The notes: a model not told the origin generated them from the letters alone. A stretch of DNA of 64,000 nucleotides from Oscillospiraceae bacterium (GCA_024684395.1 JAIKWY010000223.1:29986-93985); one strand, 5' to 3'. Positions 28,762-39,547 are shown, counted from the stretch's first letter. Made by a program: numbers and translations.

Positions 28762-30069
28762 CTATTGCAGCTCGGAAAGCGCCTGTTTCAGGCATTCCAC
28801 AGCCGTATCTGCAATAAATTGATAGCGCTCCTGCTTGCCCCGGATGCGTGTTTCCGGGCTCGGGAGCATCCCCATGTTGGCGCCCATCGGCTGGAAATCC
28901 GCCGCACCGCCCTCGCTGACATAGGCAGCCAGTGCGCCCATCATCGTGCCCCTCGGGAGGATGTAGGGCGTTTTCCCCTGCATTCTCCGTGCAAGGCTCT
29001 TGCCTGCGATCATGCCGGAAGCAGCCGATTCCATATAGCCCTCCACGCCGGTCATCTGTCCGGCAAAGAAGAGGTTCTCGCTCTCCCGCAGCATGTAGTC
29101 CGCTTCGAGGAGCTTGGGGCTGTCGAGGAAGAAGTTGCGGTGCATCACGCCATAGCGGAGAAATTCCGCATGTCCGAGCCCCGGGATCATGCCGAAGACA
29201 CGCTTCTGCTCGCCGAATTTCAGGTTCGTCTGGAAGCCCACGAGGTTGAACATCGTGCCTTCCCGGTTCTCACGCCGGAGCTGTACCGCCGCATACGGAC
29301 GGAAGCCCGTGCGGGGGTCACGCAGTCCCACCGGCTTCAAAGGACCAAAGCGCAGCGTGTCGATGCCACGGGAACCGAGCACCTCCACCGGCATACAGCC
29401 CTCATAGACCCGGAACGCCGCCTTGTCATGCTCATGGAGGGGCGCTTTTTCGGCATTCACGAGTGCCTCCCAGAATGCCTCGTACTCCTCCTTGTTCATC
29501 GGGCAGTTGAGATAATCCGCATCGCCCCGGTCATAGCGTGACTGCGCAAAGACCTTGGTCATGTCGAGGGAATCCGCTGCCACGACGGGCGCTGCCGCAT
29601 CGAAGAAGCTCAGTCTTGCACCGCAGCGTTCCTCGATCGCCTTTGCCATCGCATCCGAGGTCAGAGGACCCGTGGCGATCACGGCATTGCGCTCCGGCAA
29701 AGCACTCAGCTCCTCCCGGATGACCGTGATGAGCGGATGATCCTCGATCTCCTGCGTCACCAGCGCCGAGAACTGCTCCCGGTCAACGGCAAGCGCACCG
29801 CCCGCCGCCACTGCACAAGCCTTTGCACAGCGCACGAGCAGGCTCCCTTGCAGTTCCATCTCATATTTGAGCAGACCGCCCGCAGATGCCAGACGGCTTG
29901 CCTTGAGGGAATTGGAGCACACCAGCTCCGCCAGCCCCTCTTTATGATGCGCCGACGAGAACTTCACCGGTTTCATTTCATAGAGCTTCACGGCGATACC
30001 CGCCTGTGCCAGCGCCCAGGCTGCCTCACACCCGGCCAAGCCGCCGCCGATCACGATTGCTTCTTGCAT
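28762..30069 (-). CDS. trmFO: Methylenetetrahydrofolate-tRNA-(uracil-5-)-methyltransferase TrmFO
   Basis: MQEAIVIGGGLAGCEAAWALAQAGIAVKLYEMKPVKFSSAHHKEGLAELVCSNSLK; FFAGQMTGVEGYMESAASG. Confidence 0.97.
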   Translation of the reverse strand: MQEAIVIGGGLAGCEAAWALAQAGIAVKLYEMKPVKFSSAHHKEGLAELVCSNSLKASRLASAGGLLKYEMELQGSLLVRCAKACAVAAGGALAVDREQFSALVTQEIEDHPLITVIREELSALPERNAVIATGPLTSDAMAKAIEERCGARLSFFDAAAPVVAADSLDMTKVFAQSRYDRGDADYLNCPMNKEEYEAFWEALVNAEKAPLHEHDKAAFRVYEGCMPVEVLGSRGIDTLRFGPLKPVGLRDPRTGFRPYAAVQLRRENREGTMFNLVGFQTNLKFGEQKRVFGMIPGLGHAEFLRYGVMHRNFFLDSPKLLEADYMLRESENLFFAGQMTGVEGYMESAASGMIAGKSLARRMQGKTPYILPRGTMMGALAAYVSEGGAADFQPMGANMGMLPSPETRIRGKQERYQFIADTAVECLKQALSELQ

Positions 30070-30220
30070 AATTCTCCTTCTGAATAGCATTGCAGCCTTG
30101 CGAAGCTTGGCTGCAAGCGGTATACTGCACCATCAGCGCATGTTCTGCGCCATCGCCTGAACGATCCCCGGCATGCGTCTGCCCTGTGCGGGCACGCACC
30201 CGCCGATCACGATTGCTTCT
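30044..30220. repeat. 21-bp direct repeats (30044-30064, 30200-30220) duplicating the trmFO 5' end
   Basis: ccgccgatcacgattgcttct occurs at both positions. Confidence 0.85.
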
Positions 30221-30237
30221 GTCATATGTTACCTCTT

Positions 30238-30330
30238 TCGGGGATTTGCCGCCTATCGGCGGCTCAGGAGGGGCTCCTCGCCCCTCCTAAACCTCCCTCG
30301 GCAGGAGGCTGAGCCTCCTGCACCTGCATC
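30238..30330 (+). repeat. Dispersed palindromic repeat family B
   Basis: gccgcctatcggcggc, aggaggggctcctcgcccctcct, then gcaggaggctgagcctcctgcacctgcatc. Confidence 0.85.
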
Positions 30331-30336
30331 ATTTTT

Positions 30337-30729
30337 TCACTTTACCTCAAAGCGAGTATAAGCCAGCACCACGCCGTCATCATCGTCGGTATCGGTCAGC
30401 ACAACGCCATAGCGTCCCGGCTCCAGCTCCACATCTTCGCCGATCACAACCTGATAGGGGCCATGATCGTCCTCGTACAGCGTCGCATACCAGATGTCAT
30501 GCTCATCCGCATCAACTTCCTTGGTAAACTGCTGATCGGTGTCCAGAATGCCGACCCACGGCGCTCTGTCATACTTCCCGGTAAAGTCGGTGACGGTGAT
30601 GGTGAGTGTATCGCCTTTGCTCAGCTGTGCGGGAGAGATCTGGATACCGCCGGAAGCCTTCTGGTTCCCGCATCCGGTCATTGCCAGCAGCAGTGCGCCG
30701 CTGATCAGGAATGCTGTCGTTTGTTTCAT
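30337..30729 (-). CDS. Small putative lipoprotein
   Basis: MKQTTAFLISGALLLAMTGCGNQKASGG lipobox; 131 aa. Confidence 0.7.
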   Translation of the reverse strand: MKQTTAFLISGALLLAMTGCGNQKASGGIQISPAQLSKGDTLTITVTDFTGKYDRAPWVGILDTDQQFTKEVDADEHDIWYATLYEDDHGPYQVVIGEDVELEPGRYGVVLTDTDDDDGVVLAYTRFEVK

Positions 30730-30744
30730 GGTCATTACCTCCTG

Positions 30745-31002
30745 TCATTTGGTTGTATCATCTGAAAGTTCGCCGATGAGCTTTCCGCAGCTCCGGCAGA
30801 GCCAGAACGGATCGGCTTTGCGGTTCAGGCCGAAGCCCGTGTAGATCTTCACAGCACCCGCTTCCTCCAGTCCCTTCTTCGTGTAGGGCGGGAACGGATG
30901 CATTTTCTCATAGGATGCACGGATCCAGTGCATGGATGCCCCGTCCCTCGATGGGGTGAGCAGTCCAGCTTCCATTTCTGCATTACAGAACGGGCATTTC
31001 AT
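30745..31002 (-). CDS. Small zinc-binding protein (PF20097/DUF6487-like)
   Basis: MKCPFCNAEMEAGLL ... ADPFWLCRSCGKLIGEL. Confidence 0.6.
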   Translation of the reverse strand: MKCPFCNAEMEAGLLTPSRDGASMHWIRASYEKMHPFPPYTKKGLEEAGAVKIYTGFGLNRKADPFWLCRSCGKLIGELSDDTTK

Positions 31003-31017
31003 AGTATCAACCCCCAA

Positions 31018-33096
31018 TTACTTGAGGCTCCGCTCATAGCCGCAGCCTTCCTTTTCACAGACGAGCGTGCCGGATTTGCCGCCCCGCTGGAAGAGGGTGC
31101 AGCCGCACTGCGGGCATTTCTCCTCCACAGGCAGGTTCCACGTCATGAAGCGGCAGTCCGGGTAGCCCGAGCAGCCGTAGAACGTGCGTCCCCGCTTGGA
31201 CTTCTTCTGCACGACCTTCTTGCCGCACAGCGGACAGGTGCCGCCTGTCTCCTGGATGATCTGCTTGGTGTTGCGGCACTCCGGGAAGCCCGGGCAGGCA
31301 AGGAATTTGCCGTAGCGTCCGATCTTGATGACCATTTTTCTGCCGCACTGGTCGCAGACGATGTCTGTCTCCTCGTCCGGGATCTTCACATGCTTGCCGT
31401 CCATCGCTTCTTCGGCGGTGGAAAGGGTCTTGTCGAAATCCTCATAGAACGTGCCGAGCATACTTACCCAGTCCTGTGTGCCCTGCTCGACATTATCGAG
31501 CTCCGTCTCCATCTTCGCCGTGAAGTCGGCGTCCACGATGTTGGCGAAATGCTCCTTCATCACCTGCGTGGTGACTTCGCCGAGGGCGGTCGGCTTGAGC
31601 TGCTTGCCGTCACGCTCCACATACATTCTCGCCAGGATCGTCGTGATGGTCGGCGCATAGGTACTCGGTCTTCCGATGCCGTTTTCTTCGAGCGTCTTGA
31701 TGAGCGTCGCTTCGGAATAGCGCGGGGGCGGCTGTGTGAAATGCTGGTTGCCGGAGAGGTCGAGGACCTTGAGCACATCGCCCACTGCGAGCAGCGGGAG
31801 CATCTTCTGGTTCTCCTCCTCGTTCTCGTTCTTCTCCTCATACAGCACAGTGAAGCCGTCGAACTTCACGGAATAGCCCGATGCCTTGAACAGGCAGTTA
31901 TCTGCGTCGATGTCCACGGAGATGGTATCGAGCAGCGCATTTGCCATCTGGCTGGCGATGAAGCGCTCCCAGATGAGCTTGTAGAGCTTGTACTGGTCGC
32001 TCGTCAGGCTGTTCTTCACCCTGTCCGGGCTGAGATCCGGCATGGAAGGACGGATGGCTTCATGCGCATCCTGGGCATTCTTCTTGGTCTTGAACACACG
32101 GGGCTTGGGCGGGAGATAGTCCGCGCCGTAGTGCTCCCGGATATAGTCGGCAGCGGCATTCTGTGCATCGGCAGAGATACGCAGGCTGTCGGTTCTCATG
32201 TAGGTGATGAGACCGACTGCGCCCATGCCGTCCACGTCGATACCTTCGTACAGCTCCTGCGCCGCCTTCATGGTGCGCTTGGACTGGAAGCCGAGCCGCT
32301 TGGATGCTTCCTGCTGGAGCGTCGATGTGATGAAGGGCGGTGCGGGCTGCTTCTTGGTGACGCGCTTCTTGATGGCGGTCACGGTGAAGGCTGCCTTTTC
32401 GAGACGTTCAAGGAGCATCTGGGACTGTGCTTCATTGCCGATCTCGATCTTGCTGCCGTCCACGGAAGCAAGCTTTGCCATGAACTGCTTGGTGCTGTGC
32501 GGGGAGCGGAGCTTGGCGTCGATGCTCCAGTATTCCTTCGGGACGAATGCCCGGATCTCCTCCTCACGATCCACGATCAGCCGCACGGCAACGGACTGCA
32601 CACGTCCTGCGGAAAGTCCACGCTTGACCTTTTTCCACAGGAACGGGCTGAGCTTATAGCCCACAAGGCGGTCAAGGATGCGCCGTGCCTGCTGCGCATT
32701 GACGAGGTCAATGTCGATGCGGTGCGGGTTGGACATACCAGCCTGCACTCCGGTCTTGGTGATCTCGTTGAAGGCAACACGGTTGTCGGCATTCATATCG
32801 AGCTGGAGCATCTGCGCCAGGTGCCACGAAATGGCTTCTCCCTCACGGTCCGGGTCAGTTGCAAGATAGACGGCATCGCTCTTCTTTGCCTTCTTTTTCA
32901 GCTCCTTGATGACGTCCTCCTTGCCCTTCATATCGAGGTACTGCGGGGTGAAACCGTTCTCCACATCCACACCGAGCTTTGACTTCGGCAGGTCACGCAC
33001 ATGCCCCATCGAGGCGATGACCTCATAGCCGGGACCAAGATATTTCTGTATGGTCTTTGCCTTGGCAGGCGACTCCACGATCACTAAATTTGACAT
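31018..33096 (-). CDS. topA: DNA topoisomerase I
   Basis: MSNLVIVESPAKAKTIQKYLGPGYEVIASMGHVRDLP; ITYMRTDSLRIS; C-terminal topoisomerase C4 zinc fingers. Confidence 0.98.
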   Translation of the reverse strand: MSNLVIVESPAKAKTIQKYLGPGYEVIASMGHVRDLPKSKLGVDVENGFTPQYLDMKGKEDVIKELKKKAKKSDAVYLATDPDREGEAISWHLAQMLQLDMNADNRVAFNEITKTGVQAGMSNPHRIDIDLVNAQQARRILDRLVGYKLSPFLWKKVKRGLSAGRVQSVAVRLIVDREEEIRAFVPKEYWSIDAKLRSPHSTKQFMAKLASVDGSKIEIGNEAQSQMLLERLEKAAFTVTAIKKRVTKKQPAPPFITSTLQQEASKRLGFQSKRTMKAAQELYEGIDVDGMGAVGLITYMRTDSLRISADAQNAAADYIREHYGADYLPPKPRVFKTKKNAQDAHEAIRPSMPDLSPDRVKNSLTSDQYKLYKLIWERFIASQMANALLDTISVDIDADNCLFKASGYSVKFDGFTVLYEEKNENEEENQKMLPLLAVGDVLKVLDLSGNQHFTQPPPRYSEATLIKTLEENGIGRPSTYAPTITTILARMYVERDGKQLKPTALGEVTTQVMKEHFANIVDADFTAKMETELDNVEQGTQDWVSMLGTFYEDFDKTLSTAEEAMDGKHVKIPDEETDIVCDQCGRKMVIKIGRYGKFLACPGFPECRNTKQIIQETGGTCPLCGKKVVQKKSKRGRTFYGCSGYPDCRFMTWNLPVEEKCPQCGCTLFQRGGKSGTLVCEKEGCGYERSLK

Positions 33097-33143
33097 AATT
33101 CAGGCTGCACGATGCAGCAAACACTCCTTTCGGCGGGAGACTG

Positions 33144-34388
33144 TCAGTTCTCCGCTAATGCATAATTATCCCGGTCTGTATTCACGATCCAGCCGTTCAG
33201 ATCCATCTCCATGAGCAGCATCGAGGCGGTGTCAAACTCCAGCCCGAGCATCACGCAGAGCGCATTCACATTCTGACTGCCCTTTTGCAGCAGTTCGAGG
33301 ATGCGGCGCTGTTCCGGCGTTGCCTCAGCAGGCATCTCATAGGGCTTTTCCTCTGGCATGGGCGGACGGTCTTTCACAGGTGTCGTCCGCAGCTTGACCG
33401 GCTGCTTCTGTTTCTTTGGTTTCTCCTTCTTTGGCTCTTCCTCCGTGTGGAACACGAGGGAATCCTGTGTCCGGGAGACATCCCCTTCATCAAAAAGCGC
33501 TAATTTATGGGGATATTTCATATATAATCCATAGAGGATGTCGAGCATGTCGAACACCGGATACGCCCCGTCCCGCAGGAAGCTGACCGCTCCGGCATAG
33601 CGCTTGTCGAAGATGTCCGCCGGCGGCACACAGAACACCGGCTTGCCCTGTTCACAGGCAAGGTTCGCCGTGATGAGCGAGCCGCTCTTGGCACCCGCCT
33701 CGACCACGAGCACCGCTTCGCCGATCCCCGCTAAGATGCGGTTGCGGCTCGGGAAGTGCGCCGGCAGCGGCGATGTGCCCGGGAAGTACTCCGACAGGAG
33801 CAGACCGTTCTGCACGATGCGCTCCTTCAGGGCCCGGTTCTCTTTCGGATAGTCGTAATCCACCCCGCAGCCCATCACGCCGATGGTCGGCTTTCCGGCA
33901 TTGACCGCTGCCCAGTGGGAAGCCGCATCGATGCCGAGCGCACAGCCGCTGGCGATCACGACACCGTGCTTTGCCAGGTCGCTGCACAGGAAATTGGCAG
34001 TTTTCAGACTGTAGTCCGAAGCCTTTCTGGCACCGACCACCGTCAGCGTCACCTGCTCATGCAGCAGCGAGATGTCGCCACGGTAAAACAGCACACACGG
34101 CGGGTTGTAGATGCGCCGCAGCAGGTCGGGATAGATGTCATCCTCCCAGGTCATGATCCCGATTCCGTTCTTCTCACAGTGTTCCATGAGCTGCTCCGCC
34201 TTGGCAGGTGTCGCCTTGCCGAGCCTCTGCCGTTCCTTGTCTGTCAGCAGACTGCAATCCGGATCATGCAGCGTATAATACAGCTCTCTGGCAGTCTCAC
34301 TGGAGCGCAGCGCATTGTGCAGCCGGTTGCTGCCCACGCCGAAGATCATCACCAGCAAAAGCCAGTAGAGCGTGCTTTTTTCTTCCAT
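33144..34388 (-). CDS. dprA: DNA-processing protein DprA
   Basis: LTVVGARKASDYSLKTANFLCSDLAKHGVVIASGCALGIDAASHWAAVNAGKPTIGVMGCGVD; SGSLITANLACEQGKPVFCVP. Confidence 0.95.
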   Translation of the reverse strand: MEEKSTLYWLLLVMIFGVGSNRLHNALRSSETARELYYTLHDPDCSLLTDKERQRLGKATPAKAEQLMEHCEKNGIGIMTWEDDIYPDLLRRIYNPPCVLFYRGDISLLHEQVTLTVVGARKASDYSLKTANFLCSDLAKHGVVIASGCALGIDAASHWAAVNAGKPTIGVMGCGVDYDYPKENRALKERIVQNGLLLSEYFPGTSPLPAHFPSRNRILAGIGEAVLVVEAGAKSGSLITANLACEQGKPVFCVPPADIFDKRYAGAVSFLRDGAYPVFDMLDILYGLYMKYPHKLALFDEGDVSRTQDSLVFHTEEEPKKEKPKKQKQPVKLRTTPVKDRPPMPEEKPYEMPAEATPEQRRILELLQKGSQNVNALCVMLGLEFDTASMLLMEMDLNGWIVNTDRDNYALAEN

Positions 34389-34559
34389 TCCCCGTTCACC
34401 TCAATTCCCTGATACAACTCCTCAGAACCATGAAAGCCCCCCTCCGCAAGCGGGGAGGATCGGGTTTTAAGGGGCTGCGCCCCTTGACCCGCCCTTTTTA
34501 TTTCGTGACAGACTGATCTGTCCACGAAACACGAATCACTGAACACTCGCCGCTGTCCG

Positions 34560-35345
34560 CTACTTCCGCACCATTTCCCACATCAGGATGCCCGCTGCCA
34601 TCGCTGCATTGAGCGACTCGGCGTTGCCCTGCATCGGGATGATGAGCTTTTCGTCACAGGCATCAACAGCCTCTGCCGAAAGCCCGTTGCCCTCGTTGCC
34701 GATCCACACGGCACAGCCCTTGCCGAGTTTGCTTTTCGTCACAGGCTGTGCATCCGGATGGAGCACCGCCGCATAGGAGCGGATGCCCTTTTCCTCGAAA
34801 TGCAGCCGGAGAACATCTGCCTGCGGTGCTTCGATCACAGGCATCCGGAAGATGGCGCCCATCGTGGCACGCACGACCTTGGGACTGAACACATCGCAGC
34901 ACTGGTATGTCAGCACTGCGTCGATCCCGAAGGCATCCGCCGTCCGCAGGATCATCCCCATATTGCCGGGATCCTGCAATTCATACAGCACCAGATAGCG
35001 TCCGTCCCTGCGCAGACTGTCCCTGCGGAGGGGCGTCCTGGTGGTGTAGCAGAGCGCAAATACCCCCTGCGGATGCTCTGTCTCGGAGAGATATTTCCCG
35101 AGCGCATCCGAGATGATAACAGGCTTGGTGATGCCGTCACGGAGCTGGTCTGCATATTTCTCATAGGCAGATTCAGTGACATACAGCGATGCACAATGTC
35201 CCTCCTGCAATGCCTCACAGACGAGCCGCAGCCCCTCTGCCGCAAAGACATGCTCGGTGTTCCGATAGCGTTTATCCTCGCAGATACGCCGATAACGGCG
35301 TATCAGGGAATTGTCCTTCGATGTGATGACCGTCTGCTGCTCCAT
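34560..35345 (-). CDS. TrmH/SpoU-family RNA methyltransferase
   Basis: YLVLYELQDPGNMGMILRTADAFGIDAVL ... VWIGNEGNGLSAEAVDACDEKLIIPMQGNAESLNAAMAAGILMWE. Confidence 0.94.
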   Translation of the reverse strand: MEQQTVITSKDNSLIRRYRRICEDKRYRNTEHVFAAEGLRLVCEALQEGHCASLYVTESAYEKYADQLRDGITKPVIISDALGKYLSETEHPQGVFALCYTTRTPLRRDSLRRDGRYLVLYELQDPGNMGMILRTADAFGIDAVLTYQCCDVFSPKVVRATMGAIFRMPVIEAPQADVLRLHFEEKGIRSYAAVLHPDAQPVTKSKLGKGCAVWIGNEGNGLSAEAVDACDEKLIIPMQGNAESLNAAMAAGILMWEMVRK

Positions 35346-35387
35346 AGCGTTTCACCTCTCCCTGTTTTTCATCAAAAAACACCAAAA

Positions 35388-35418
35388 CCACGCTCTTTAC
35401 GCATGAGAAAGAGCGTGG
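35388..35418 (-). terminator. Intrinsic terminator of infC-rpmI-rplT operon
   Basis: ccacgctcttt ... aaagagcgtgg inverted repeat, then minus-strand ttttggtgttttttg. Confidence 0.8.
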
Positions 35419-35436
35419 TCCGATTTTAACCGCAAA

Positions 35437-35790
35437 TCAAAGCGCAGCCTTAGCCTGTGCTACGATAGCTGCAAAGCCCTCTGCATCATGGATGGCGATC
35501 TCGGAGAGCATCTTTCTGTTCAGCGTGATACCAGCCTTCTTGCAGCCGTTCATGAAGGTGGAGTAGTTCATGCCGTTGAGCTTAGCCGCAGCAGAGATTC
35601 TGGTGATCCAGAGCTGACGGAAGTCTCTCTTTCTCTGCTTTCTGCCGATGTAAGCGTACTGACCGGACTTCATCACGGCCTGCTTCGCCATCTTGAAATG
35701 CTTGCTCTTGGCACCGAAGTAACCCTTTGCCAGCTTCAGTGTTTTATTTCTTCTCTTGCGAGTCATCATTGCACCCTTAACACGTGCCAT
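35437..35790 (-). CDS. rplT: 50S ribosomal protein L20
   Basis: [65 protein letters not shown]. Confidence 0.98.
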   Translation of the reverse strand: MARVKGAMMTRKRRNKTLKLAKGYFGAKSKHFKMAKQAVMKSGQYAYIGRKQRKRDFRQLWITRISAAAKLNGMNYSTFMNGCKKAGITLNRKMLSEIAIHDAEGFAAIVAQAKAAL

Positions 35791-35882
35791 AGTTATCTAC
35801 CTCCAGATGATTTTTGCGGGACGACCGGGACAGATGTGCCGGGACTCCCTTGTCTTTGTACGTTTGTCTGTGCCCTGACGGC

Positions 35883-36089
35883 TTACAGATACGGAACCAG
35901 CTTCTTGATGGTCGGTGCATTGGTCACGTCTGCAACGCCTGCGCCTCTTGCGATTCTCTTGCGCTTGGTATCCTTCTGGGTCAGTCTGTGGCGCTTGTTG
36001 GTGTGCTGATACTTCACCTTACCGTTAGCGGTCATCTTGAAGCGCTTCTTTGCGCCGGAATGTGTTTTAACCTTCACTTTCTTTGCCAT
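35883..36089 (-). CDS. rpmI: 50S ribosomal protein L35
   Basis: MAKKVKVKTHSGAKKRFKMTANGKVKYQHTNKRHRLTQKDTKRKR. Confidence 0.97.
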   Translation of the reverse strand: MAKKVKVKTHSGAKKRFKMTANGKVKYQHTNKRHRLTQKDTKRKRIARGAGVADVTNAPTIKKLVPYL

Positions 36090-36119
36090 GATAATAGCTC
36101 CTCCTTTAACTTGGTATGC

Positions 36120-36659
36120 TTACTTGGATGCCTTCGGGGATATGAACATCACGATGCTTCTGCCTTCCATCTTGGCAGGCTTTTCCACCGTACCGAACTC
36201 AGCACATGCGTCCTTGAAGCGGTCAAGCAGTTCTGCTCCCAGCTCCGGATGGGCGATCGCACGCTTTCTGAAGCGTACAGAAACCTTGAGCTTATCACCG
36301 GATTTCAGGAACTTGATCGCCTGATTCACCTTTGTCTCGAAATCATGTGTGTCGATCGCAGAGAACATACGGATCTCCTTGATGGACATGACCTTCTGAT
36401 TCTTTTTGGCTTCCTTTTCACGCTTCTGCTGCTCGAACTGATACTTGCCGAAGTCAAGGATGCGGCACACAGGCGGCTTTGCCTGCGGAGCGATCTTGAC
36501 CAGGTCGAGGTTCTTCTCGATTGCGAGCTTCTGTGCGTCCTTTGCCGACATAATGCCGAGCTTCGATCCGTCAGTGTCAATGACCAGGATCTCTTTGTCC
36601 CGGATCATTTCATTGATCTGAATGTCCTTTGTTTCCTTACTTATTGCGGGCACCCCCAA
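36120..36659 (-). CDS. infC: Translation initiation factor IF-3 (start codon TTG 36659 or ATA 36644)
   Basis: ISKETKDIQINEMIRDKEILVIDTDGSKLGIMSAKDAQKLAIEKNLDLVKIAPQAKPPVCRILDFGKYQFEQQKREKEAKK. Confidence 0.97.
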   Translation of the reverse strand: MGVPAISKETKDIQINEMIRDKEILVIDTDGSKLGIMSAKDAQKLAIEKNLDLVKIAPQAKPPVCRILDFGKYQFEQQKREKEAKKNQKVMSIKEIRMFSAIDTHDFETKVNQAIKFLKSGDKLKVSVRFRKRAIAHPELGAELLDRFKDACAEFGTVEKPAKMEGRSIVMFISPKASK

Positions 36660-36682
36660 GCATGTTAATTTAAAACAAAAAA

Positions 36683-36702
36683 GAGTGCAAACAATTGCAC
36701 CC
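36683..36702 (-). terminator. Attenuator terminator upstream of infC
   Basis: Minus strand GGGUGCAA-UUGU-UUGCACUC-UUUUUU directly before infC. Confidence 0.75.
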
Positions 36703-36827
36703 TACCGATCTCTTTTCCGCAGGACAGGACATGCGTATCCCCTACGCTGCGGCGAAGAAATATTGACCGTTTCGGCACCGGAGTCCCGGGTCAGACGGTG
36801 AGGCACAAGGTGTCTGCTTTGTTTTCG
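36683..36827 (-). ncRNA. Ribosomal L20-leader-type cis-regulatory RNA
   Basis: About 165-nt leader between the promoter and infC ending in an attenuator; contains GACACCUUGUGCCUCACCGUCUGACCC; position matches known Firmicutes infC-operon leaders. Confidence 0.65.
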
Positions 36828-36833
36828 TAGACT

Positions 36834-36862
36834 ATTATACCCGATTTCTGCCGGTTTGTCAA
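36834..36862 (-). promoter_or_regulatory. Sigma-A promoter of infC-rpmI-rplT
   Basis: Minus strand TTGACA - 17 nt - TATAAT. Confidence 0.9.
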
Positions 36863-36945
36863 GTGCTTTTTGAAATATTTTTTCAACAATCCGAACAGCA
36901 TCTGAAAATTTTAACAATAAACACCAAAATTTTCGCCTTACCTTA

Positions 36946-36974
36946 TTGACATTTTAGTTGTTTCGGTGTATAAT
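36946..36974 (+). promoter_or_regulatory. Sigma-A promoter of phoH-ybeY-era-yqzL-recO
   Basis: TTGACA - 17 nt - TATAAT. Confidence 0.9.
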
Positions 36975-37037
36975 AATCATGGGTCATTGGCTATCGGTCA
37001 GGACAGCCATGCCTAATGTGAAACAACAGGAGATCCT

Positions 37038-38002
<965 letters not shown>

Positions 38003-38003
<1 letters not shown>

Positions 38004-38527
38004 TGCAGCAGTCAGGAAAACTCAAAGTCAGCATCAAAAACAATCAGAACGCCGTCAAGATCCCATCCGGCATCCGCCTGTTGATCCGGCGCTGCTGTCA
38101 CGCAGTCCTCATCTCGGAGGGCTTCACGGACAATGCCGAGGTCAGCGTATCCTTCGTCTCCAACCAGGAGATCCAGAACCTGAACAAGGCATACCGCAAC
38201 AAGGACAGCGTCACAGACGTGCTCTCGTTCCCGCTCACCGGCGAGGACGGCACCCGCGAGATCGACACCGAGACCGGCAATGTGCTGCTCGGCGATGTCG
38301 TTATCTCCATCGAGACGGCTGTGAAGCAGGCGAATATCTACGGTCACTCGCTCTCCCGTGAGATCGGGTTCCTCACCGTGCATTCCATGCTCCATCTTCT
38401 CGGCTATGACCATGAGAAGAGCCCGCTCGATGAGCGCATCATGCGTGAGAAGGAGGAGTCCGTGCTGGAGAAGCTCGGCATCTCCCGTGAGCTGACCTTC
38501 ATCAACAACGGCGAGGATCAGGCATGA
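38003..38527 (+). CDS. ybeY: Endoribonuclease YbeY
   Basis: NKDSVTDVLSFPL ... LGDVVISIETAVKQA ... FLTVHSMLHLLGYDHE. Confidence 0.97.
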
Positions 38528-39417
38528 CAAAGTCGATCTTTCTCACGCTTTCCGGTCGGACGAATGCCGGAAAATCCACGCTGCTCAATGCCCTGATCGG
38601 CGAGAAGATCGCATCGGTCAGCAGCAAGCCCCAGACCACCCGCACCCGCATCACCGGCATCCTGACGAAGGATGAGACGCAGTATGTCTTCATTGACACA
38701 CCCGGTCTGCACAAGGGGCGCACCCGGCTCTCGGCGCACATGATGAAGGCAGCCGAGACCTCGGCAACGGATGCAGATGCGGTGCTGTATGTCATCGACT
38801 GCACCAAGGGGCTCCACGAGCAGGATGAGCAGATGCTGAAAACCATCACCGACCGGAAGATCCGGTGCATCGTCATCGTCAACAAGGTCGATCTGCTCGA
38901 AGATAAGTCGAAGATGATGCCGCTCCTCCTCAAGATCGAGAACACCTATCATCCGCACGCCATCATCCCGGTCAGCGCCGCCGAAAAGGACGGTCTGGAC
39001 GAGATCATGAATGTGGCGGCAGAGCTGGCGCAGCCCTCTGTCCATTTCTTCCCGGATGACTCCTTCACCGACCAGCCGGAACGAGTGCTGGCGGCGGAGA
39101 TGATCCGTGAAAAGCTCCTGCGCCTGCTCAATGACGAGGTGCCACACGGCATCGCTGTCACCATTGAGAAGATGTCGGAGCGTGACGACAAGGATCTGCT
39201 CGATATCGATGCGGTCATCGTCTGCGAGCGTGAGACCCACAAGGGCATCATCATCGGCAAGAACGGTGCGATGCTCAAGAAAATCGCCTCCTCCGCACGG
39301 CGGGATCTCGAACGCTTCTTCGAGATCCAGGTCAACCTCAAATGCTTCGTCAAGGTCAAGGAGGACTGGCGCAACAAGGAAGGGCTCATCCGGAGCTTTG
39401 GATTAACGGAGGAATAA
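38524..39417 (+). CDS. era: GTPase Era
   Basis: LSGRTNAGKSTLLNALIGEKIASVSSKPQTTR, IDTPGLH, NKVD, C-terminal KH domain. Confidence 0.97.
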   Translation: MTKSIFLTLSGRTNAGKSTLLNALIGEKIASVSSKPQTTRTRITGILTKDETQYVFIDTPGLHKGRTRLSAHMMKAAETSATDADAVLYVIDCTKGLHEQDEQMLKTITDRKIRCIVIVNKVDLLEDKSKMMPLLLKIENTYHPHAIIPVSAAEKDGLDEIMNVAAELAQPSVHFFPDDSFTDQPERVLAAEMIREKLLRLLNDEVPHGIAVTIEKMSERDDKDLLDIDAVIVCERETHKGIIIGKNGAMLKKIASSARRDLERFFEIQVNLKCFVKVKEDWRNKEGLIRSFGLTEE

Positions 39418-39547
39418 GCCCGGAGCCCGGGCTGGCATCTTTTTGCTTCTGCTGATGGCTCAAAAAGTCGTTTTTTGCAGATCGAAGCGCATGAGACATA
39501 AATCCATGATTTTTGCAGATACTATCCCAGTAAAGGAGGTCTGCAAC

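Noticed and set aside
30898-32982. 694-aa plus-strand ORF opposite topA
   Set aside because: Shadow of topA coding sequence with no recognisable domain
34434-34500. GC-rich hairpin region between dprA and the TrmH-family gene
   Set aside because: Resembles another small repeat (ctccgcaagcggggag; aaggggctgcgcccctt), but I saw no second clear copy in the window and cannot assign it
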